A DNA stretch of 64,000 nucleotides from Anaspis maculata (GCA_949128115.1 OX421961.1:126483050-126547049); one strand, 5' to 3'; counted from the stretch's first letter, positions 45,912 through 58,567 are shown. A program made the numbers and translations. The notes: generated by a model from the letters alone, not told the origin.

Positions 45912-46398
45912 AATAGGTTTATAGAATAATTTATTTATTTATTCGATTAAGGAGTTTATTAGTAGGCAAAATATGAAGAAAGTAGAGTAAGCCTATTTCC
46001 TCGCTCTATTTTTCGAAATAGAAATTTCAAATTTGGCATCAAGCGACTTCCTGATAGATACATCTGGAAAACACCCTTAGTCCCACCAAAAATTTGATAT
46101 TGATGTGTTGAATTTAACAATAGTTCAAATTTAACCATGATGGCGGAATTAATTCAATTTTTAGTCAATTTCACCAGTTTATTTAGATCTGATTCAATGT
46201 TAAAATTTAACACAGTGTTAAGTTTTTGATGGAACTAAGGGTGTCTTCTAGATGTATCCATCAGGAAATCGCATGCCAAATTCGAAATTTCTATTTTGAA
46301 AAATAACGCAAGGAAATAGATCTATCTACATTCTTCATATTTTGCCTACAAATAACCCCTAGATCGATTAACTAAATTAATTTATTCATGAACCTATT
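45912..46398. mobile_element. Foldback element, ~487 bp
   Basis: Arms mirror each other: AATAGGTT at both outer ends, TAGGCAAAATATGAAGAA (45962) against its complement at 46335, and AAATAGAAATTTC plus the CTAAGGGTGTCTTCTAGATG region against CATCTGGAAAACACCCTTAG. The centre is unpaired. I see no open frame and no certain target duplication. Confidence 0.75.
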
Positions 46399-46628
46399 CA
46401 TCAAACCAAAAACAGGTATAATTATTTAAGGATTTTATCCATAAAATCAATGACCGGCTGTTCATTACGGTTATGATCAGGGTTCATCGATGGAATGTAT
46501 AGATGATCATCGAATCAATGAATTTTCAACGTCAGTTGATGTAACTTCAACATTGCCGTTATGAACAGTTGCATTGATTCAATGAAAAGAGTATCAAGCA
46601 CACCTTTCATAGATATAATGAATCCAAG

Positions 46629-47170
46629 TGTTCGGTGCCAAGTCAGTGCGGTATTAGTTTAGTTATACTTATAGTTCATCCATTATAATAATTGATAAGT
46701 GGTAATTGTAAATTCGTGTCGCGTTAATTATAGTATATTAGTTACACTTGTGAATTGTCTGCTTCCACCTAAAACTAAGTAGCATGGCTTCAACAAGTGG
46801 GGGTTAGGTACCTACCTAACACATGTGTGCAACCCTAACCCACCCCCAAAGGAGCGGACCAGACTTCTTGGCCCGCATAGAAAAGAATAGAATCAATCGT
46901 TATACAGTCGTCGTCGTAGAAAGTCGTTTCGAATAGACGTGTGTGCCACAATGACTTGATGTGTCCACGCGCTAATTATTATAAATTGTGCAACCCCTTT
47001 CGCATCCACCAGATGATCTACATAGGTAAGTCATGTCTTCTGTAGATTTAGTGTGGAAGTTGTTTTGTTTTGTTCGTTATTTGAGTCGTTTAGTAAAATC
47101 GGTCCTTCCAAGGTTTAATCATTCAGATTAACCAGATGGACAAAGGCAGCATCGTAATTACTGCCGAACA
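46629..47170 (+). repeat. BEL/Pao 5' LTR
   Basis: 542 bp, TG...CA. It contains the palindromic word TTAGGTACCTACCTAA. No canonical TATA box is obvious, though TATTATAAATT near 46976 could serve. Its sequence matches the 3' LTR base for base as far as I can read. Confidence 0.97.
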
Positions 47171-47172
47171 AT

Positions 47173-47190
47173 TGGTCCTTCGAGCCGGAT
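47173..47190 (+). promoter_or_regulatory. Primer binding site, tRNA-Tyr
   Basis: TGGTCCTTCGAGCCGGAT starts 2 nt after the LTR and is complementary to the 3' end of insect tRNA-Tyr as I recall it (ATCCGGCTCGAAGGA plus CCA), 18 of 18. Confidence 0.85.
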
Positions 47191-47735
47191 ATCGTAGTTT
47201 GACTTGCAATTGAATCGTATTCGTACAATTACCACTTTGATAGGTAGTTTTATTTGTGTAATTAGCGAGATATTCGATCTCGTTTAATAACACATTCGTA
47301 TCGTATCGTATCGTATCGTATCGTATCGCATATTAATTTGCCGTATCGCTGTTTAATTAACAACATTCGGTTCTTAATTATACAACGTGATTAGTATCGC
47401 CAAAAGTGTCGATAGTATCTCACTTATTATTCGTTTACTCGTGGATTCACTGAAGCCACTTGGCCTTTGCTGACGCAAAAAAGGGACAACCGGTCATTCA
47501 TTCCATTGTCGTTAGAAAACACATGTTTGGAACTTTACAATCCCAACTATATAATATCCGTGAAATCGTTTTGGAACATCGACTTCGGGTTACAGATTTA
47601 TGACTGTGCCCTGACTCGAGAGGCGTTGTTAGTTCCTAGTTTTCAATAAAGACCGGATATTATCGCTCATCGGATATACAAGTTAGGTAAACAAGTACCT
47701 ACTGACCTCTACCCGACTTTAAATAATAGAAAAAT
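47191..47735 (+). other. BEL leader between primer site and gag
   Basis: An untranslated leader with a pentanucleotide run ATCGT x5-6 at 47300-47330, a polymorphism-prone microsatellite. The same word recurs three times at 53727-53741, outside the element. Confidence 0.6.
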
Positions 47736-50700
47736 ATGGCCGCAAAATTTAAGGAAAACAAAGCTGTGCGGGAGAGTTTGATAAACCAGCTGAATGAAAT
47801 TTTGGAAATAGCCGAGAGTGGTCAGGAAGAGTTGCCCCTGAGGGCTTTGTTCAAGCGTCGGTTTTCGCGGACTCAAACTATTTTCGAAAAATTTGAAATA
47901 GTTCATAGCGCTATACTAGCTCACCTGGCGACGACAGTGGAACCTGATTTTAACGTCGAAGAAATTATTCGTAGGGACTTCGATAAAACCCTTTCCTCCA
48001 TTGAGTTGCTTTATACAACTTGGTTCCCGGAAATCAATCGCTAGCTAGCTACCCCTAGTTCTTCTTTATCGTCGGGGTCTAATTTGAAATTGCCTAAAAT
48101 TAGTCTGAAATCTTTCGATGGTTGCTTTTCAGAATGGACGGCCTTCAAACAATTTTTCGACAACGCGGTTCATGACCAAAGTCAATTAACCAACATCTCA
48201 AAATATCAATACTTGATAAGTTCTTTAAAGGGTGAACCCTTGAATTTAATCAATTCGTTAACGCTTTCGGATGCTAATTATCCGATAGCTTATAAGACAC
48301 TAACGGATCGTTATGAAAACAAACGTAAATTGGCGTCTTATTATTGGAACAACATCCAAAATATTTCGCGCAATAAATTCGAATCCGCGAAGCATTTGAG
48401 GGATGTTCTCGATAAATTTCGTGAAAATCGTTCGGCCTTGAAAGCCTTGCAACTCCATAATGTCGAAGATTTCATGTGGGTACATACGCTTCTGGATAAA
48501 CTTGATAGTGAAACTCGGCGAGCCTTTGAGTCTAATTTTCGTTCGAATGACCCCACTAAAATTCCTACATTTCTGGAGCTCTCTTCGTTTATCGAAAGCC
48601 AGTGTCAAGTACTGGACTCTATTGCAACCTCAGGTAATAATGCGAAAGGCCACTCGGGTCTACCGCAGCATAAACAGCCGAATAAATACCTCAATCAAAA
48701 CCAATCGCGATCGGCATTTTTTGTTTCAAATTCGGGACCTGCAGGTAAGGCTGAATGCGGTTTATGCAAAGAACCGCACTTTGTCGCAAAATGCGGAAAA
48801 TTTCTTGCCAAAACACCATATGAGAGGTTTGATATTGCAAAGCAGAATAGACTATGCATTAATTGTTTGCGCTCGGCACATCAGCTTCGCGATTGTTCCT
48901 CCAAGGCAACATGTTCGTCGTGTAACGGGAAGCACCACCCGTTGTTGCACTTCGAGTTTTCTGGTCGAGACGACAGAACCAAGTCCAATAACGTTGTAAA
49001 TCACCCTTCAACAACAGAAAATTCGGATAGGAAGAATGCTTCGCAGTTGACCGCAGTGACGGCTCTTACAAACCCGATAGAAAAAACTGCTGTATTTCTA
49101 ACAACAGCCGTAATTGAGATCAGAGAAGCGTATGGTAATTACCATAAAGTGCGTGCTCTTCTAGATAATCGTAGCGAAGGGAGTTTTATAGCGCGAAGTT
49201 GTTTAGCCAAATTGGGTCTGCGTTATACCCCTTCAAAACTGACGGTCCATGGTATCGACAATGGGTCCGCAGGTATAACTTCGCCCGGAGAAGTCGAATG
49301 CAGTATACGTTCGGTCAACAACACAATGGCAAACAAAATCGTTCATTGTCATGTGTTACCTCAAATCGCTAATGCCACACCATCAGTACGTGTAGACAAT
49401 CATTCGGATTGGAAGCACCTGATCGGATTGAAATTAGCGGATCCGGACTATTTTGTACCTAGTCAGGTGCAAATGTTATTGGGAGGTGATGTTTATGGAA
49501 GCCTATTGTTGCCGGGATTAGTGCAAGGTGATAGTGAAACCGAGCCCTCAGCTTTCAATACGCTCCTGGGATGGGTCGTTAGCGGGCCTTCGGGAAGTGG
49601 CCCCGTGCGAGAAATGACCACATGTTTTACACGCATTGAAAGCGACGATTGTCTTGAACGGTCGCTGAAGCGGTTCTGGGAGCTCGAGGAAGTTATTGAA
49701 AAACCGCCTACATCACCTGAAGATATTGCCTGCGAGGAAATCTTCACATCGTCGGTGACTAGAGACGAGACAGGTCGTTACTCTGTCAAGTTACCGTTTA
49801 AACAAAAGGAACCGATCGCATTTCCTGGGTCGAGAGATATCGCTCTCAAAAGATTTTTGCTAATCGAAAAGCGGCTAAGTCGTGACCCCGAACTTCGCAG
49901 GGGTTACAATGAGTTCATGGAAGACTACCTGGCCTCGGGCCACATGTCAACTATGATTGAGCCGAAAACCAATGATTCGTCGTATTTTATACCCCATCAT
50001 TGCGTAATTAAGCCTGACAGTCCGACAACTAAACTGCGGGTTGTATTTGACGCTAGTTGTAAGGATTGTCGCGGGAAGTCGCTCAACGACATGCTCTTTG
50101 CTGGCCCAACCCTTTTGAAAGATTTAGTTTCGATTGTTTTCAACTTTCGTTTGCATAATATTGTTTTCATGGCAGATATTCGCCAGATGTTTCGCCAAAT
50201 AAATATTGATCCCGAGCATCGTGACTACCAAAAAATTTTGTGGAGATTTTCACCAGAAGATCCGTTAAAGGAGTACACTTTGAACACTGTCGCGTTCGGA
50301 GTGACTTGTGCTCCCTATTTGGCAATTCGGACTCTTCATCAATTGGCAAACGATGAAGAAACTCAGTACCCCCTCGCTGCCGAGATATTGAAATCCGACA
50401 TTTATTGCGATGATATCGTAACGGGATCAGACACTATTGGCAACGCTCTCGAATTGCAACGGCAATTAATCGAATTGCTAAAACTCGGACAATTCGAGTT
50501 GCGTAAATGGGCTTGCAATAGCCCTGCTCTTCTTGAACACCTTGAGCCATCATGTCGCCTCGATTCGCTAGAATTCGATGCGGAACAGCCAAATTCAACA
50601 GTCAAAGTACTCGGCTTGCGTTGGTTACCAGGCGAGGATGCGTTTTCGTTCAAGGTGCAACCCAGTTCTCGTCTTTGCACCAAACGAAACCTCCTGTCGG

Positions 50701-52937
50701 AGCTCGCGCGCATTTTCGATCCTTTGGGTTTTTTGGCTCCCTTGACTTTCTTTGCGAAGCGACTAATTCAAACATTATGGTGTCTGGGCCTGTCATGGGA
50801 TGAATTAGCTCCACCAGAAATTCTCCGCCGGTGGGAGGAATACAGCGCGCAGCTAGAGGAAGTCTCAAAATTAAGAATTCCTCGGCATTGTTCAATAAAC
50901 GCGTACGTTTCTTGCGAACTACACGGTTTCTGCGATGCCTCTGAGGCAGGCTACGCAGCCGTAGTTTACCTTCGGATCGTTTCATCTGATGACGTGGAAA
51001 CCAATCTCCTTATCAGCAAAACAAAGGTGGCTCCGTTAAAAAAGAGGCCATTGCCTCAACTCGAACTTTGTGGAGCGCAGCTTCTTGCAAAATTGCTGAT
51101 GTTTGTAAAAAGGACTTATTCCACTAAATTGGAAATTTCGTCGATAACCGCGTGGTGTGATTCGACCATCACGCTTTGCTGGATTCGATCGCAGCCTATT
51201 AGGCTTAAAACTTTCGTGTCGAACCGCGTAGCATACATTCAAGACCGTGTTCCAGCTTCGAACTGGAGGCACGTGCCATCCAAGGAAAATTCGGCCGACG
51301 TTGCGTCAAGAGGTATGCTGCCGTCCGCGCTAATAGAAAATCAGCAGTGGTTTAAAGGCCCTTCCTGGCTTAAAAAACCGGAAGATCAGTGGCCGAATTT
51401 GAAGCTCTCTCCGTCGCGAGAGGAGCAAGAACTTATTGGTGAGGCTGAAAGAAATATAGTTCTAGTAACAAAACTTGTCTCTGAAGAAAATTCGTTGCTC
51501 GCATTGATCAATAATTCGTCGTCGCTTACCCGATTAAAAAATGCAACTGCGTATGTTTTGAGATTCGTAAATAGGAATCGAAAACGCAGTTACAATACGG
51601 GTCCTATCACTCGATTGGAGCAGGAAAATTCGTTATGTGCGCTGGTGAAAATTGTACAGCGCTCGACATTTTGCCATGAAATCACGAAGCTCGCGGACAA
51701 CCAACCAGGTGACAAAGCGTGGCGAAAACTTTCCTGCTTTCTAGACAGTGATGGGATTGTCCGAGTTGGGGGTCGGCTCGCCAACTCCAACTTAGCGTTT
51801 AACGCTAAACATCCTGCTCTTTTGCCCAGAGACAACAAATTGACAACGTTGATAATAAGGAACGTCCACGAGACTTATCTCCATGCAGGACTCAAGACAA
51901 CCCAGTATTTGGTCGCTCAGAATTTTTGGGTTCTCGCAGCCAGTAGAGCGGTGCGTTCAGTTCTGTCAAAATGCATCACGTGTTTCAAAAATAAGCCGGT
52001 AACTGCTACACCACTGATGGGTGATTTACCGTCGAGTCGCGTTCAGCAGGGTAAATCGTTTGAATGTGTGGGTGTCGATTTCGGAGGCCCATTCACAATT
52101 ACCATGAATAAAACTCGCGGTGGCAGAACTACCAAAGCTTATTTGTGTTTATTTGTCTGCACTGCAACGAAAGCCGTTCATTTAGAAGTCGCTTCGTCGT
52201 TGTCCACCGAAGCCTTTTTAGCCGCTCTACGGCGCTTCATAGCCCGCAGAGGCCGATGCACGAAAATTCTGAGCGATCGGGGAACAAACTTCGTCGGAGC
52301 GGCACGGCAACTTGGTAAATTGTTTGCCCAAGCCGCCGAGCTTGAAGCCATTGAATGGCATTTCAACCCCCCTTCAGCACCACACTTCGGTGGTTTGTGG
52401 GAAGCGGGTATAAAATCGGCGAAGACCCACTTGCGTAGAGTCGTGGGACTTCAGATTCTCACATTTGAAGAGTTTACCACTGTGACGACTCAAATCGAAG
52501 CAGTGCTAAACTCCAGACCACTGTGTCCTGTTAGCACCGATCCCTCGGACATGTCGGTCCTCACCCCAGGTCATTTCTTGACTTTAGCCCCCCTTACTTG
52601 CTTGCCAGACCCTAACTTGGAGAACCTAGCCTTGAATAGACTTTCTCGCTGGCAACTGCTGCAGAGAATACACCAATCGTTTTGGAAAAGGTGGCAATTG
52701 GAGTACCTCCACACTTTGCAGCAGCGTGCCAAATGGCACAAACCGTTGAAAAATTTGAAAGTGGGGCAACTCGTTCTGATAAAGGGAGAAGATGTCTCGC
52801 CATTGCAGTGGCCTGTAGGGAGGATTGAGTCAGTACATCCGGGTAAAGACGGTATAGTTCGCGTAGCTACAATCCGTACTACAAAGGGTACTTACCAAAG
52901 GCCAGTGGCGAAATTGTGCCCTCTCCCCACCGAGTAA
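47736..52937 (+). CDS. BEL/Pao gag-pol polyprotein, interrupted by one in-frame UAG
   Basis: The frame starts at ATG 47736 and would give about 1732 residues, a normal BEL length, but is cut by TAG at codon 103 (48042-48044). The rest is open to TAA at 52935. Domains by residue: gag 1-320; CX2CX4HX4C-type zinc knuckles about 341-405 (first CGLC at 341); aspartic protease around 450-600, with the catalytic Asp477; reverse transcriptase about 740-945, with YCDD at 890-893; RNase H about 1065-1190; integrase about 1340-1730, with the zinc-binding HETYLH/CITC and catalytic Asp1448, Asp1514 and Glu1556 all present. Odd: the protease motif normally read D-S/T-G is D-N-R here, two changes that should abolish activity. 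Reverse transcriptase and integrase look intact. Confidence 0.93.
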
Positions 52938-52957
52938 AGGAAAAATGCATCGCATTT

Positions 52958-52970
52958 TTGGCGGCCGGGA
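52958..52970 (+). promoter_or_regulatory. BEL polypurine tract
   Basis: TTGGCGGCCGGGA directly precedes the 3' LTR. The GGCGGCCGGGA form is usual for plus-strand priming in this superfamily, although it contains pyrimidines. Confidence 0.65.
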
Positions 52971-53512
52971 TGTTCGGTGCCAAGTCAGTGCGGTATTAGT
53001 TTAGTTATACTTATAGTTCATCCATTATAATAATTGATAAGTGGTAATTGTAAATTCGTGTCGCGTTAATTATAGTATATTAGTTACACTTGTGAATTGT
53101 CTGCTTCCACCTAAAACTAAGTAGCATGGCTTCAACAAGTGGGGGTTAGGTACCTACCTAACACATGTGTGCAACCCTAACCCACCCCCAAAGGAGCGGA
53201 CCAGACTTCTTGGCCCGCATAGAAAAGAATAGAATCAATCGTTATACAGTCGTCGTCGTAGAAAGTCGTTTCGAATAGACGTGTGTGCCACAATGACTTG
53301 ATGTGTCCACGCGCTAATTATTATAAATTGTGCAACCCCTTTCGCATCCACCAGATGATCTACATAGGTAAGTCATGTCTTCTGTAGATTTAGTGTGGAA
53401 GTTGTTTTGTTTTGTTCGTTATTTGAGTCGTTTAGTAAAATCGGTCCTTCCAAGGTTTAATCATTCAGATTAACCAGATGGACAAAGGCAGCATCGTAAT
53501 TACTGCCGAACA
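52971..53512 (+). repeat. BEL/Pao 3' LTR
   Basis: 542 bp, apparently identical to the 5' LTR, followed by the target duplication CCAAG. Confidence 0.97.
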
Positions 53513-53517
53513 CCAAG

Positions 53518-55187
53518 TAATCCCTCAAGAAAAGTTCATCATTTATTGTTGTAACGTTCATTCCGGCAATGAATTGGTTCACTGGACCGATTTTGGAGAA
53601 CTTATTCATTGAATCAATGATGTTATTCGTTATATTCATGCTACTATTTGGTTGAGTGTTGACAACCTCGATATACTATTGGCAGTTGAAACATAACTTC
53701 GATCGTAATCCCTCTACGTGCCTATCGTATCGTATCGTACAACAAAGTCCGATAGAAGAAGATAATTGGATATCGATTCTTTATTAATTGAATTTAAAAA
53801 AAAAATAAGAACATCCATAAAGTATCCCCAGCGCTTTGAAGGCACGGCCACCTCCCGTCCAGAGAGGGCCAACAGGCCGGGAAAAGCGATTTTCCCAGGA
53901 TTAGTGGTCTCGCAGTAAACTTGCGGCTTTCAATTTATGGCGATTCCGAGCGGCATTAATTGAAGGGCCGAAGCGAAAACTGTATAGTACACCAGAGCAC
54001 GCCGGAAATAAACCTGCAGCTCTCTATAACAAAACAATGAATATCTTATCTCCATTAGATCATTTTCTGCTAGTGTTGAGCGCAACACTTGGTTGAAAAA
54101 TTGGCTCTCTCACACCCAAGTTTCACACAAGCGTTATACCGGAAAAAAAATAAAAGTTTGACGTTCAAATGAAGGATCGTTTCGGCAATAACCAATCACG
54201 CCATTCACACCGTAATGAAAACGCGAGAAAAACTTCTATTTCCCTAGAAATAGAGCTCCGCGGAAATGATTACGGTTGCGTTCCACTGTGAAGCAAAAAA
54301 AAATTGGAAGCGTAAAAGCTGCTGAAGCGTTTGAAATATTACGGGGCGTGTGCGTCATCAATCAGTCGTTTTCGCTGGAGCTTTTAAAAATTAAACATTT
54401 ATTTCTTACCCACCTGCAGCGTGCAGATAGTTTCTCCCAGCAATAAATTTCACTTTGTTCAGAGACTATAGCATAGTGTGCGCTCGACTAATCAAAGTTA
54501 TTTTCTTTTAGGTTGACCAAGAACAAACTCGGTGACGAATGGAACTTCAACAAACACGCAAAAAATGCGCTTTGAAATATGCAAAAGTGTCTTCTTTTCG
54601 AGATAAGAACTAAGTGATTTATAGGAAGACTGAGCAGCGTAAAAATAAAATTGACAACATTATTCTCGCTTTGTCGCCAGAGGTCCGTCCGTCTGGTGAT
54701 TTCACGATGGCGCGCACATCAGTCCCCTGGATGATGTGATCCCATTAATCCGCTGCAGAGGATGTGATGTTGACGTCTTTTCATAAATCCCACGGGTTGT
54801 ATGGAAATGCAATGCTAATTGGGAATTCGGAGGGATATTGTGGGCGGATTTGACCGTTCCTGTTGACGTAGATTAACAAGATTCAACGCAAATTACGGTA
54901 ATTGTGTGCATGCGGGGGAAAGGAGGAGGACACTATGGTCGAGTTTGAAACTCCGAATCTCAATAACACGATCATTATCCAATAGTTCCGATCAGTACTG
55001 TGTTGAGATGATAGCGGAAAGGGTAAAGCCATGAAAGAAAGCAAGCGAAGATGAAAAATAGGTACCTACCTACTAATAATTCAAGGTACTCTGCGCCCCT
55101 TGGCACAACGGAGCCATGAGACACGGCCCAAAGACCTAACGGTGAAAAATTGGATTAGCTGTATCAATAGACACCAATCACATATTG
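53518..55187. other. Spacer right of the BEL element
   Basis: It starts with the ATTCATTGA-rich family seen at the left flank, so the BEL element landed inside such a repeat. No gene is recognised in the rest. Confidence 0.45.
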
Positions 55188-55195
55188 CTTGCTTT

Positions 55196-56191
55196 CATGG
55201 GCGCCCGGAGGGGGGGGGGGGGGCAAGGGGGGGCACTTGCCTCCCCCCCCCCGGCTCCGGAGCAGCTGAATAAATTCTTCCTTACGAAAAAATTTTTTTG
55301 TACTTCCTCAACTTTTGTCATTTCTCTCCACGTTATTGCCATTTACTCTGCGATATTGGAACCTGTCACTAATATACTACTAGACTAGGCAGAAAATCTC
55401 AAAAAAGACTTCCTAGAAGCAAATCATGTAACAACTGATTAACAGGTTGTTTCTTAGGTTTTAGACCCCGCTGAACACGACTAGGGGTGTTATCTTTTCG
55501 AAATTTCACCCCTTGCCCCTTAAATCCAAGATGGCGGAAAGTTAAGGGTGAAAACTGGGTGCACGCATAAAAAGCTTATTTCCGGCCCGATTTTCCTTAA
55601 ACCAGTTTAAAACTCACCTGTTAACTGATTGTTACATGATTTTATCATGAGTCATTCGTAAATTTGTTTCTGATTTGCTCCTGAAAGTTGGACAACACTA
55701 ATTCCAGGCCGAATGGCTTTACAGAGGTATTCGAAATTGGCCTCATCATCTTTTACGACCCCGAAAACATAGGAATAGAACCGATCTTAAAACACCAGGG
55801 GTTTCTTTTAACATAATGAACGAGTGTAACAATTGAACTCTATATCAATCATGGCAATAATTGAAATTTTCTAAACCTCTGGTTTAAAACACTAGGGGTT
55901 TTTTCAAGATAATGAACGAGTGTAACTATTGACCTGGCTATTTTGAAGTAAATTTACATTTTGTACAAAATTACAAATTTTAATAAATTTCTCTAAAGTT
56001 AAGTTTAATTTTCAAATGTATTTCCTTATTTTTCGCACAATAATTATTATCACCATTATTATTAATATTCGAAAAAAATTTCGCCTGCGGCGCTAATCTA
56101 AAGGACTTCGCAAATTAAGCCAGGTAGGTATGTGACGTTCTCTAACTAAAGCTATTTGCCCCCCCTGACAAAAATCCTGCGGGCGCCCATG
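55196..56191. mobile_element. hAT-type non-autonomous element, 996 bp
   Basis: Ends CATGGGCGCCCG and CGGGCGCCCATG with a perfect 8-bp target duplication CTTGCTTT (55188-55195, 56192-56199). G- and C-runs next to the ends pair with each other. Inside are an inverted pair ATCATGTAACAACTGATTAA / TTAACTGATTGTTACATGAT (55424, 55622) and a direct pair of ATAATGAACGAGTGTAAC (55813, 55908). It has no transposase frame. Confidence 0.9.
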
Positions 56192-56299
56192 CTTGCTTTG
56201 AGCAGAAATTGAAAACTATAGTAGATATTTCATATGTGAAATTTTTTATACACTTTAAAAGGCCGCCATTTTGAGATTCTACCATTTTCATCCGACTAC

Positions 56300-56746
56300 A
56301 TTCAAGCATGTTCCAAAGAGACAAGGTGCCCTGTCATATGCTGGTCGATACTGGGTCGCATTGCACGATTGTCCATCCAAGAATTTCAAGCCAGAGTTCG
56401 AAAACTTCGTCATGGATAGAAAATGACAAGAAAATGGCAAGAAAATGGTTTTGCGAACTGCGTCTGGTGAGAAGATTCCTGTTCTTGGAATTTTGACTCT
56501 ACCAAGAAGTATCACACTGCCACTGTTTTCAGAATGCATAATTTCTATCCAGTCGGAGGGTGCATATCAAATAAGTTCACTTACCTGTTGGAACCAGAGC
56601 GAAGTGTGACCGCAGCGAGAGAGGTTGCCATTGCAAGATCTTGATGGCAGGTCCTACATTGCCCTTGAGGATAATGAATTTATCGCAGAAGCCGGTTAAA
56701 TTCAAGAAAGGCGACCCGGTTGGTATAGCCCAGGAGCCAGGGGAAA
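56300..56746 (+). pseudogene. Ty3/gypsy pol relic, protease part
   Basis: VPCHMLVDTGSHCTIVHP (56325-56380) is a retropepsin active-site region with intact DTG. A frameshift follows, and fragments such as KFKKGDPVGIAQEPGE lead up to 56746, where a 4.5 kb palindrome interrupts the relic. The reading continues at 61258. Confidence 0.85.
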
Positions 56747-57445
56747 CAATAAGGAAATAATTGTTTCCTGGCTGGAAACTAGCTTAAAACGATCTGTGTA
56801 GCTTAGGTTTTGACATACTAGTTTCCCCCTTTTCGGAAATGTCGGCGTCATGTCGCCATCATCAACAAGAAGTGCACCAGCGTGATTTTTGCCGAATATC
56901 GTAATTTTGGGTCATCTGACAGCAAAAGATGTAAGAAGTCATTTTGAAGCCTATGAAATTCCCTACAGTTTGGTTTTTCAATCAATTCTCTGCGACCTAT
57001 GGTCTTTGGGATAGAGCTTCTGGAAGCGAAAGTCATTGTCGTGGAAGCTCCATGGCCACTTGACTCAAAAAACTAAAATGTCGATGTGACAAAAAAAAAT
57101 TTCAAAATGAGATTACTCGGGAATTCTTCATGCTATAGTTGCGGTGATGGTCTTAAAGTCTGCCACTTGAACCGTAGATTACGAATATTGAGAAGTCAAA
57201 AACGTCATATTGTACATATACAGAGTGTACTACGGGAATCAAATCAGAACAGAAAAATTTGACATATTTCTTCGATATAGCCTATGTGAAAGTCTAAGCA
57301 CTTATCACAAGTCCAATATCAATATGCATTGCTCTGTAAGCTTCACTTGATACACTTAAGAAGTGATCAGCTCACAGCCTTCCTGTAAAATGTTTTGAAG
57401 ACCCTCTGAAATCATCAAAATTTACAGTAGCAAGAAATGTATGTA

Positions 57446-57578
57446 ACAGTATATTATATACCAAGGAACCAAAGTGAATTTTTGAGCCTTTGGGTGAAGT
57501 TTGTTGCTCGAGGGCCCTTTGGGCCCAAATCCCCAAATCAAAAATTCACTTTGGTCCCTTGGTATATAATATACTGTT
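57446..57578. mobile_element. Small palindromic MITE within the second-level palindrome, 133 bp
   Basis: ACAGTATATTATATACCAAG at the left is mirrored by CTTGGTATATAATATACTGT at the right, with TA on both sides (57444-57445, 57579-57580). The opposite arm of the surrounding palindrome lacks it, which shows it is a later insertion. Confidence 0.85.
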
Positions 57579-57582
57579 ATAC

Positions 57583-58567
57583 AGGGTGATTTTTTTAAAA
57601 GTTTCCACCTCTGATTTCTCGCCGCCAAAATTTTTTACAGGAAAACGCCGAAACAGGTCGATTTTTGTTTCGAGGGGGACATTTAGGGCACATATTACCA
57701 AATTTTTATCTTGAACCCCTTCGCCCCCACCCCACCCTGCTTTGAAATTTCAAATAGCATGACCTCTTTTGTGATACATCAAATTGAAGGCAATGAAATT
57801 CTCTTTCCGATAAACATATTTAAAAAAATTTCAAACCACCCCCTACCCTTGTGAAAATCCTCTTTCCGTTAATGAAAGGACAATGTTCCCCCTATAAACA
57901 CTCGATTCTTGAGAAATGGACTTTCCAGCAAAAACAGGTCGATTTTTATTTTAGTGGGGTCATCTAAGACAAGTATGGCCAAACTTTTATCTTCAACCCC
58001 TTCGCCCCCACCCTACCCTACTTCAAAGGGGTGGTTTAAAAAAAATAGAAATATGTTTGACGGAAAGAGTTTTATTGCCTTCAATTTGATGTATCACAAG
58101 GTAGGTAATGCTATTCGAAATTTGAAAGTAGGGTGGGGTGGGGGCGAAGGGGTTGAAAATCAAAATTTGGCCACTCGTGTCTAAGATGACCCCACTGAAA
58201 TAAGAATCGACCTGTTTTTGCTGGGAAGTCTATTTCTCAAGAATCGAGAGTTTATAGGGGGAACATTGTCCTTTCATTACCGAAAAGAGGATTTTCAGAA
58301 GGGTTGGGGGTGGTTTCAAAAAGTTTGAAATATGTTTAACGGAAAGAGAATTTTATTGCCTTCAATTTGATGTATCACAAAATAGGTCATGCTATTTGAA
58401 ATTTTAAAGCAGGGTGGGGTGGGGGCGAAGGGGTTCAAGATAAAAATTCGGTGATATGTGCCCTAGATGACCCCCTGGAAACAAAAATTGACCTGTTTCG
58501 GCGTTTTTCTGTAAAAAAATTTGGCGGCGAGAAATAAGGGGTGGAAACTTTTCAAAAAATCACCCTG
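57583..58567. mobile_element. Third-level TA-flanked foldback, 985 bp, ends CAGGGTGATTTTTT
   Basis: Ends CAGGGTGATTTTTTTAAAAG and its near-complement, with TA at 57581-57582 and 58568-58569. Each arm itself holds two related modules built around AACCCCTTCGCCCCCACCC, ACATCAAATTGAAGGC and ACAGGTCGATTTTT, so four module copies face each other. Confidence 0.88.

Larger units (their letters stand above)
46629..53512 (+). mobile_element. BEL/Pao LTR retrotransposon, 6884 bp, LTRs apparently identical
   Basis: Seen: two 542-bp LTRs starting TGTTCGGTGCC and ending ACTGCCGAACA, a 5-bp target duplication CCAAG (46624-46628, 53513-53517), a tRNA primer site, one gag-pol frame and a purine-rich GGCGGCCGGGA tract before the 3' LTR. 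I compared the LTRs by eye over their full length and saw no difference, which implies a recent insertion. The domain order (gag, zinc knuckles, protease, reverse transcriptase, RNase H, integrase) and the YCDD reverse-transcriptase box are those of BEL/Pao. Two lesions in gag-pol (see below) suggest that this copy cannot make all its own proteins. Confidence 0.97.
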
